Shown: positions 56,431 to 64,000 of the stretch, one piece after another
Position numbering within the stretch: position 1 is the stretch's first letter
Layout of the letters: each line of letters opens with the position of its first letter
Source of the DNA: Suillus spraguei
Lineage: Eukaryota > Basidiomycota > Agaricomycetes > Boletales > Suillaceae
Assembly (NCBI GenBank): GCA_016800925.1
Contig: JABCPU010000015.1
Coordinates: 310,001 to 374,000, forward strand
Reading direction: 5' to 3'
DNA length: 64,000 nucleotides
Notes under the pieces: generated by a model
What the model saw: only the letters and a program-made list of their open reading frames with translations
Database searches by the model: none
Told to the model about the DNA's origin: nothing
Position numbers and translations under genes: made by a program

Positions 56431-59400
56431 CGGCTATTGAGTGCAGAGGTTGTAGCAGTGGCTCATGGACGAAAGATAAGCAGAAGTGACCTCACGAGTG
56501 TTAATTTTTTCTTTTGCAAAGCAGAGTCGAGGCTAAGCAGTGGCACTAGGTAGCGCAGGCAGTTATTTCTTTACAGCTACTGGCAGTTACAGGCTCAAGT
56601 GCCCTCCATTGTACCCCATCATCGGATCCACCACAACCTGGCATAGTTGGCGTCAGTGAGATTTCCAGTATACCGAATTCCCAGACCGACTTTATTGCCA
56701 TCATTTTTCCGATCACTGCTTTTGGAATTTAGCTCCTGTGGTCGAGTCACAAATGCTAGATTGAAGGCATTCGTATGTGAAATCAGAAATACCTACAAGG
56801 TAATGTACTGGTATACGGTGCCACTTTCGTCATGATGAGGAATGACAGTCCAAAGTTGTCTCTTTTTCGTCCCGGAGGTCGAGGAAGCCTGAGGCAGCGG
56901 TCACATGGTAAGCATCGTCATCGCCGTCATCGGCTGGCGATGTGTACGACAGCTTAAAGCCACTTGCGAAAGCTCGCATTCGGGAACTTTTGGGAAGCAC
57001 CACCGCAGAAAGCTGTCTTGACGACCGCATCTTTTTTTGTCTACTTGGTACTCGATTTCAAGGCTTTTGTGCGTATCTTTCCCTAATATATTTCTAGCCT
57101 CAAATTAATACTCTACCACCGTGTGGTTCCGAAGTTCATGCGTATGTTCTTCCTTTCATCTTGATGGTGACTTGTGTCCAGAATCCTAGCATTTGCCGAC
57201 ACATTTAGAATCAGCCTCAATAGGAGCACAGATATCAGGAATGTGACATGGTCTAAAATTTAAACAATTGAACACATCAGAGCTTGACATGCCGGGAGGT
57301 TTGGGAATTAAACTTGGATATTGTACTGTTTTGTAATTACCACGCAATTTTCACTTTCTGTATCAGTGATTTTGACTCGTGTCTGAAGCTGGTCCTGAAT
57401 TCACCATGATGGGGCAAGCAAGAGGTCTGCCAACAACAATAGTCACTTCTGTACAATATTGAATGATAATGAATGAATATTATATATAGTATCGCTATCG
57501 CTGGAAGACATTCCATACTGACGTAGTAAGCAACCATTGAACAGCCATGGGACGAAATTTAGTCGTTACGAGGTTTCATCAGTGAGTAGGGTGAGTATCC
57601 CTCCATAAGGAACCGTGGATCACCTCTTCATGAAGATATACATGATTACGAACCAAGGCCTTGGATTGGCGTTCTTTATCTGCAATACACTCACAGTAGG
57701 AGAGGATGAAGGCTAGTTCACTGGCAAAAGGGATGCTATCATACTACAGAGTAGAATGAATTATATCCCTGGGATACAGTGATCCTCCTTCACGGAAATT
57801 TTATGAATGCGACCACACTAAAATGCACTAACGATGCTCTCGCAGAATGAAATAATTGGGTACTCTATACCAGTATGAGAATTTTGGAAGAGCATCAGCA
57901 TGTAGTTTCAATATGAAATGTGCGTCACATAGTATTCAGGCGGGATTCTTCGGTAATGAATTTCGGTTGTAACTCGAGTACTCAATGTTGGTAAAGTTAC
58001 AGGTTGAGGTAAAAGGGTCCCGATTATCCTTAAAGTTTACTTATCAGTTTCAATGGCCAAGCGAAATGATGCATACGCAATTAACAAATGCGCACCTAGA
58101 TTCATCAGCTTCGCGATACGCAAACATCGGACAACCATCAACTGGGATTCTTACATGTGATCATCTTCTTCATCAACGCGATGACATTAATTGTATAGGT
58201 CTTTATCAAAGATAAGACGTGCGCGTGAGGCCTGAGCTTCATTCTTGGCAGCTTTCCGATGCATCTGCGGGCGTTTGAGCAATGTCATATCCTCACGTAT
58301 CGAAAATCGCACACTGTAGCTAGTAGCTACACATGATGGTCGCAACGTTAATATCAGTAAAGCACCGATTGAACTTCCAACTTCAAGGACTGACGTATCA
58401 CTGGGAGCGTGGAGGAATATGTTATTCAATTCCACTTGATCGTCTCATTCATCGCCCTTTTGCCGAATCTAGGCGCTAGAAAGAATGAATACAACAGAAT
58501 TGATGTGAACACACCATATTTCACCCTCGTCATCGTTTTCACTGAAGTTGTCCTATTCTTTTTCGTATACGTTATCACAACTGGTTATCGATAAGTGCCA
58601 GTGAGGGGCCTTGTTAATTGATATATTTCTGCTACATTGCCGCTGGACTGGCGTCGAACGTGCCACGGTGATGTCCGTCCTGCATCACATTGCCAAGTGA
58701 AAAGACCGTCAGGCGGGGATACCTTCGTTACAAAAAGAGCCTAGTACAGGACCAGATGACAACAGAAGATCCGAAGTCGTTCGGACCAGTTGGATTATGT
58801 AAGCGTATATCGGTCAACCCTTGATCCTACCATATTCCAGTATCAAGAAGTCTGCAAGCATTGAAAATTTTAACTTTTTTAAGAGGGTCGGGCTCAAATG
58901 AACAGCAGAATCGAGGCTCGACATTCTAACTATCACTTTTTATTCGGCCTTTTAATGGGACCTCAATGCAGTGAAGGAAGGTCCGGTCTTACTACTGAGT
59001 ACTGAACTTCGTTCTGCATGAAATTTGCTAGGCTAATCCGCAATTGATGTGAGACCAGGGAGCTGAAGATATAATAGATCTACCGATTCCATCATCCGAG
59101 GGACACCTGTCTGGTCGCCTTTCCACGTTGCCTACACTCTGGATAGATGACAGACTTATTCAACGTTTTGGAAAGGAATATTTCAACGGGCAGAAAAAAT
59201 TATGGAGGCGTTTTTGTTTCGGAGCAGTAATGGCACTCGTAGAAGTCTCCGCACCGAAGTGGAATTCATCAGACTGGAGTTCAAGCGTTCACAGACAACA
59301 CCTACCTCAGTATGGTTGAAATGCTACTAAGCGCATTTCTTGAATTTGAACAGCTTCTAGATGAGCTCATCATGGTCATTCCCCTGATTTACCTTGAGGT

Positions 59401-61639
59401 CGAAATTCTGGTCATGGGACTCAGGTGCGCTTTTCAGATCCAAATGCCTTATCACACCCTTACCTTGTTTTCGTCGCAGATTCGGAAGGATTTTGTCCTA
59501 CAATAATTATCAAGACTTTGAGACACAACCAGGCAACTCTCGCTACACCGCCACGCAAGAAAAGAACCCCAATGGCGCTTCGGGTGTCTGCTATGCTCAG
59601 GTCAGTCACCAACTTTTGGTCATGTATGAATCTGCTCATTATTTTCCTGGCCGTTCCTTTCAAATGACCGCGTACGTAGCAGTTCCTGGGATTAGTTGAC
59701 GTGCTGAAATGATTCGTTGCAGTTCAAGGTCGTTACTCAGACGGCCAGTGGGCCCAGTCAAACATCGGGCACGCTACAGCCATAATATCCAAAAACTATG
59801 GGGTGACAATCACCGCCAAATCCATTGGATGGAAGGCCACCATCTCCGCAGGAATGTTCAATACGATATATTTCTCCATTGATCTCAGGGCATCTTTACC
59901 GTAGCTAACGCGTACATTACAGCTGTCGAAGGCAATCTGTCATTCAAATTGATGAAATCTAGTATGGCACAATCGCAAGCTGTAACAACGACCAACTCCT
60001 GTTTTTTTTTCAATCTGGATGGAAAATTGATTTTTTAGTCTTCATGCGTACCGCCCTTCTATTTGACTTTTCAAACTGTCTATTGACAATCTTCGCTCGT
60101 ATGCTCATTCGTAAGTGCACTATCCCATCTTGCATTTTGGTTACCGACAGGATTCCAGCGTATGGAATGCCACCAGGCGCGCTCTGTTTTAATCAATCGA
60201 GCTTCAGCGACACAGAGCTCAAGAACGACATAGTAAGTTGGACTCAGATTTAATGTGTTGAGATTTAACTGGTGGCAAAACTCGCAATTTCAAAATATTG
60301 TATACTTTTCTCTTGTGTACCAAACAATTTTTCTGTACTCCTCGACATAGCATCACAGCCAGCGTCGTTTTGGTTTGTGTAGCACCTCGGAGACGTTTTC
60401 CCAACGTGCTGCCTCTCTTGCAACTTCTCTGTATTGTCATTATCACCTCGGATTTTGCCTTTGCACCCTTTCGGCTTCTTTCTTTTTGAACTTCTCCACG
60501 CAGCGTCCCGAAGATCTGCATTGCTGAGCAACATCCTGTAACGTGATTCCGGCGACAAAACTAGTAGTTTATTCTCACACCCTTCACCTTAATTACTTTG
60601 GGTCAACAGTGGGTAACTCGTTCCTTAGCCTCCAGAACCCAGAGCGTTCATTAGGCGTGAGGCCTGATTCACAGTTTATATCCTGCTCCGCACTGTTTAG
60701 TTCAACGCGAATACGTTCGGGATCATATGCGAACCCGATCTCTCATGGTATCTACATCGCTTCTTTTGCGTGGGCAGGCCGCATTGACTTCTACACTTGG
60801 AAAGATCGATCCCATCGCATACTGCTCTATCATGATACCTCGCCGTCCAGGCAATATAGTCGTTAGCCGGTACTCCAACCATTGAGCGGTGTGATCGGAC
60901 TCGCATTATTGTGGGCGATCTACTGAAGCGCAGTCACTGTAGCTTGATCACAGACGGATGGTAACAAGGAATTATATTTTCATGCGAGCTGGCTTATACG
61001 GGAGCTGTATGCAGGAAGTTATGGATCACTACTACACAAGCGCCTCTTCCTCGTATCCGCGGCACGTGTGTTCCTCAGTGCCATCGCGGAACCAAATTCT
61101 CTTGCTCCAGCCAACTTCCAGCATCTCTCAATTCTCCCTACATACATCCTCCAAGTCGTTTGTGGACTGCCGTTCAGCTCACAATATGAAGAGAGGACGA
61201 CGGTCCATTGGCGGATGGCAATGTGCCTCAAACGGAAGCTAGGATGGCCTCAACCTAAAGATGAATGCTACTCACAACAACGACCGAAGACATTCTAATG
61301 ACCAAGCTATGCAAATGGTGCAAACACTCGCCTGCACTCCCAGGATGGAAAGTTCGTGTCTATTTTCCCTCCACCCCTGGCCGATCGATGCTGTCGAATT
61401 CAGGTCCGACAAGCGATGCACCTGTACTGAAGGTTACGCTACTTGAGAGCAAGCGAATGAACCAAGCCTGCTGGCCGCGGGTGTAGAGCGAATTCTTGTC
61501 GCCTCAACAAATCCGCACGATGCTGTAATATTTACCCATCTGTTGTATGCTGCATGGCCGGACCATAGGCTTCCCGAGGACGAAGACTGGAAACCAGCTC
61601 AGCAGCAGCCTCTTACATGGACCAGGCAGCTGAGCTGCA
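56431..61639. other. Gene-poor stretch, no reliable gene
   Basis: About 5.2 kb with only short frames. A minus-strand frame at 58,187-58,435 contains TSVLEVGSSIGALLI, which resembles a SAM-binding methyltransferase motif I, but nothing else supports it. Frames at 59,128-59,700 (plus strand) and 60,543-60,870 (plus strand) have no recognised domain, and their apparent continuity needs frame changes. The stretch may be decayed gene or transposon sequence. Confidence 0.45.
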
Positions 61640-62477
61640 GCCCACAGGCGAATAGGAACGCACTAGCGAACATCTACGAGACTACAACCGTCTACCTTGC
61701 CTATGTATAACGTAAAATGTTAATGATACAGCTGGTTTGTTCCACCGTGGCTTTAGCGACCACAATCCTATTGACCTGCGAGAACTCCAAGCCACGCCAT
61801 TCTACTAGATTCTGATACGTTGGCAATTTTCAATGATGGGTAACTGTTGTGCACCAATTTTCAATCCTAAAACTAATTTAAACGAAACAGAACAGAGCCA
61901 ATCGATGATTCATGAACTCATTTGTCACTGATAGTTCTTTGCAAGTTGCTGTCGAGGCACCATATGTATGTCTGCTCTTGTCATCATGATACCTCACGGC
62001 CATGACCTCGGGAGAAATAAGTTCTTGCAGGAGATTGATTCTGACATTGTTGCAGTCACATGGGACCTATAAAAGATGATGGAGACCAAATGGTTACGAG
62101 AGCCTATCTGTCCTTCTGGAAAGCAGGTGTTCCTTCTTTTCATTGTCATATAGAAGATAGGCTTGCCAACTCGATCTTGACGATTTGATCGAGTTCATGT
62201 GCCTCGTACGGACGATTATCACCCCGTGTTGTCGTCACAATTTAATAGGCCAGGTCATTGTCACGATGATTATAGTATATTTTTGAGAAACGTGGGTTTT
62301 CAAGCTGTTTCAAGGCTATGCTCGGAGCACGTGCACTTATACAGCCTTCCCCATCTAAGCAAGTCCATGTATTAAATTTGTTCGAATCATAGAAGTTCTA
62401 GTTTTAAATATTCGTGGGTTAGCGTCTGTTGCCTAACCTTTTGAGATCGACCTGTAAGGAGAGCACTTTGACGGTTT
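61640..62477 (+). promoter_or_regulatory. 5' flank of the CAF120-like gene, partly duplicated at 55,730
   Basis: Upstream sequence of the ATG at 62478. Its left part recurs at 55,730-56,100. The block ATCGAGTTCATGTGCCTCGT near 62,190 also has a partner at about 56,050. No gene inside. Confidence 0.55.
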
Positions 62478-64000
62478 ATGGCACTATCTATGAGCTCAGG
62501 CTCAAGTAGTCCCCAGTGGGATAACCGTCATCGTGGCTTTATTTCTCCCGCCGAGCTACAACAGCTCAGACAAGCTAGTCCAGGCAGAGGAACCGATCTA
62601 CACGAGTTTCAAGCACGACAACCTGCAACAAGTCCAACAGGCGACAACAACCCTAGCGCCGGAGTAGTAACGTTAACAACTCAACAGGAGGACCAGTCGG
62701 TCTTGAGACCTGCTCATCAACAACCAGCCGCTAATACTATGTCGCACATTCGCACTTCATCTTTCTTTTCTTTTCGAAAACAGTTGCAGCATTCAAGCGA
62801 CGCGAGTGGCGACCAGCAGCAGCAATCTCACCGACGCCCAAGCACTGGCGCGCAAGACCGCGACTTTGCACCACAAAACAACCAACAGCGCGCTCAAACA
62901 ATGGGCCCAATGCGCTCCTCGCCAGAGAAGCAGGATGACCAAGAGTCCGACGCGGCTTTAGCAGTCCGCAGAAATTCTACCTCTGTCCCTCCTCTTCACC
63001 CTGAAATACGCTCCATTGTTCAGCTCACTGTTGCGCATGCCCGGAAGGTCTACTTCAGCGGCCCACTAGTAAAGCGCATACAGCGCCAGCCGGATGGCCA
63101 ACGTCCCAAAGATGATGGATGGGTTGATGTCTGGGCCCAGCTTAGCGGCACAACGTTGAGCATATGGGACATGAAGGAGATCGAGGAAGCAAACAAGAAG
63201 GGCCTTGAGGTGCCTCCTGCGTATGTGAATATTACAGATGCCGTGGGTCTATTCCGTTCTCTTTCTATGCTGGTGGTGATGACGCTGGCGACAGTTCGTT
63301 CATGTTCTAGGTTCGGTAACTGGCCCCGCTGAGAGTGCAGATCAACCACGCAGGACATATACGAACGTCCTCACTCTCAACACAGCAGGCTCTAATTTAC
63401 TTCTGTTCAGCTGTCCCTCAGCACCGGCATTGAACTCATGGGCGACAGCTCTACGATTATCAGCTTGGGAAAAGTCTCGTCTCGAAGAAATGTATACTGC
63501 TCATTTAATACGCATAACATTGCTTGAAGGTCAGTTCCTCCACTGGAGTATGTCCGACACTGACGTCATGTCTCTCAGGTAAAGATACCCGCACAACCCT
63601 CGTCCGTGGCCGCATGGAAGGTTGGGTGCTCATACGCGTTGCTGGACAAACAGACTGGAAACGCATGTGGATGGTCATCTCCGGGTCGCAGACTTCGTCC
63701 ACTGATCCTGGAGCCCCATCCATTACCATTGGCAACGTAGCTGCTCCCAAGAAACGCATGTCAAATCTCTTCTCGCGGGATCACTCTCCCGAGCCTCTAC
63801 CCATGAAGCCTTTGCTCGCACTTCATGCATCTCCTAGGTCAAAGGACAAGAAGCACCCCCTTCTCACGCTTAGGGAGGTTTCACAAGCGTTTGCGGTGTA
63901 CCCAGAACGCCCAGAGTTGATCAACCGCAGTACACTCATGAAACTTGAGGGTCTGATTGGCGACGAGGAAATGGCAGGCACGATGAAACGAAGGGAGGGG
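62478..64000 (+). CDS. CAF120: Caf120/Skg3-like PH-domain protein (partial, runs off the right edge)
   Basis: Exons 62478-63242, 63295-63529 and 63579 to beyond 64000, with 52- and 49-nt introns and phases that fit. After a Gln/Ser/Pro-rich N-terminus comes the conserved block PEIRSIVQLTVAHARKVYFS, then GWVDVWAQLSGTTLSIWDMKEIEE, VPPAYVNITDA|FVHVLGSV, YTNVLTLNTAGSNLLLFSC and a second PH-like block WVLIRVAGQTDWKRMWMVIS. This matches fungal Caf120/Skg3, a PH-domain protein linked to the CCR4-NOT complex and to polarity. The 3' end is not in the window. A truncated copy of the 5' half lies at 55,730-56,430. Confidence 0.78.

Noticed and set aside
58187..58435. Methyltransferase gene fragment (TSVLEVGSSIGALLI)
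   Set aside because: Only motif I is suggestive. No other methyltransferase motifs, exons or flanking homology to the EFM4 gene could be found.
59128..59700. Possible secreted-protein gene
   Set aside because: Pieces in three frames look slightly coherent, but joining them needs unsupported frame changes and no domain is recognised.

Overview
The window looks like genomic DNA of a basidiomycete fungus, most likely an Agaricomycete. Genes carry many short introns of about 45-60 nt with GT-AG (a few GC-AG) ends. The families present (alpha-kinase, DUF6533 membrane protein, IMD-domain protein, Hsp70-like ATPase, Tad-like LINE, polyporopepsin-like protease relic) are typical of mushrooms. All intron-exon models below were made by eye from splice sites, reading phase and paralogue comparison.

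Left part (1-11,060) is repeat-rich. A minus-strand LINE runs off the left edge (ORF1 with zinc knuckles, ORF2 with endonuclease and the first RT motif). It is followed by an aspartic-protease relic, a five-unit tandem array of tRNA-Ser-like sequence, an inverted-repeat pair enclosing the C-terminal part of an alpha-kinase, and two more tRNA-Ser-like units in the opposite orientation ending in a near-perfect hairpin.

The centre (11,261-36,609) is the most striking part: a cluster of seven paralogous genes or pseudogenes plus one short relic, all coding for UPF1-like superfamily 1 helicases of about 790-810 aa with an extra N-terminal domain. Copies A, B, E and F read as intact genes after splicing. 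G has one frameshift, C is truncated, D is a decayed pseudogene. D and E (a second subfamily) form a 3.3-kb-arm inverted repeat that interrupts copy C inside its Walker A motif. Copies share seven intron positions, one of them GC-AG in the A/B/C/F/G subfamily. Copy G abuts the mitochondrial import gene PAM18, and pieces of that promoter were copied along with A and B, so the cluster probably spread leftward from G.

The right part (37,064-64,000) is ordinary gene-dense chromosome: PAM18, an EFM4-type methyltransferase, SGD1/NOM1, a coiled-coil protein, an Hsp70-like protein with a 675-residue disordered tail, a DUF6533 relic, an IMD-domain protein, an endonuclease/exonuclease/phosphatase protein, a gene-poor stretch holding a truncated copy of the CAF120 5' region, and a CAF120-like PH-domain gene running off the right edge.

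Seven frameshifts in unrelated genes (LINE, helicase G, EFM4, SGD1) can each be explained by one missing C/G in a short C/G run, so some apparent breaks may be assembly errors rather than biology.
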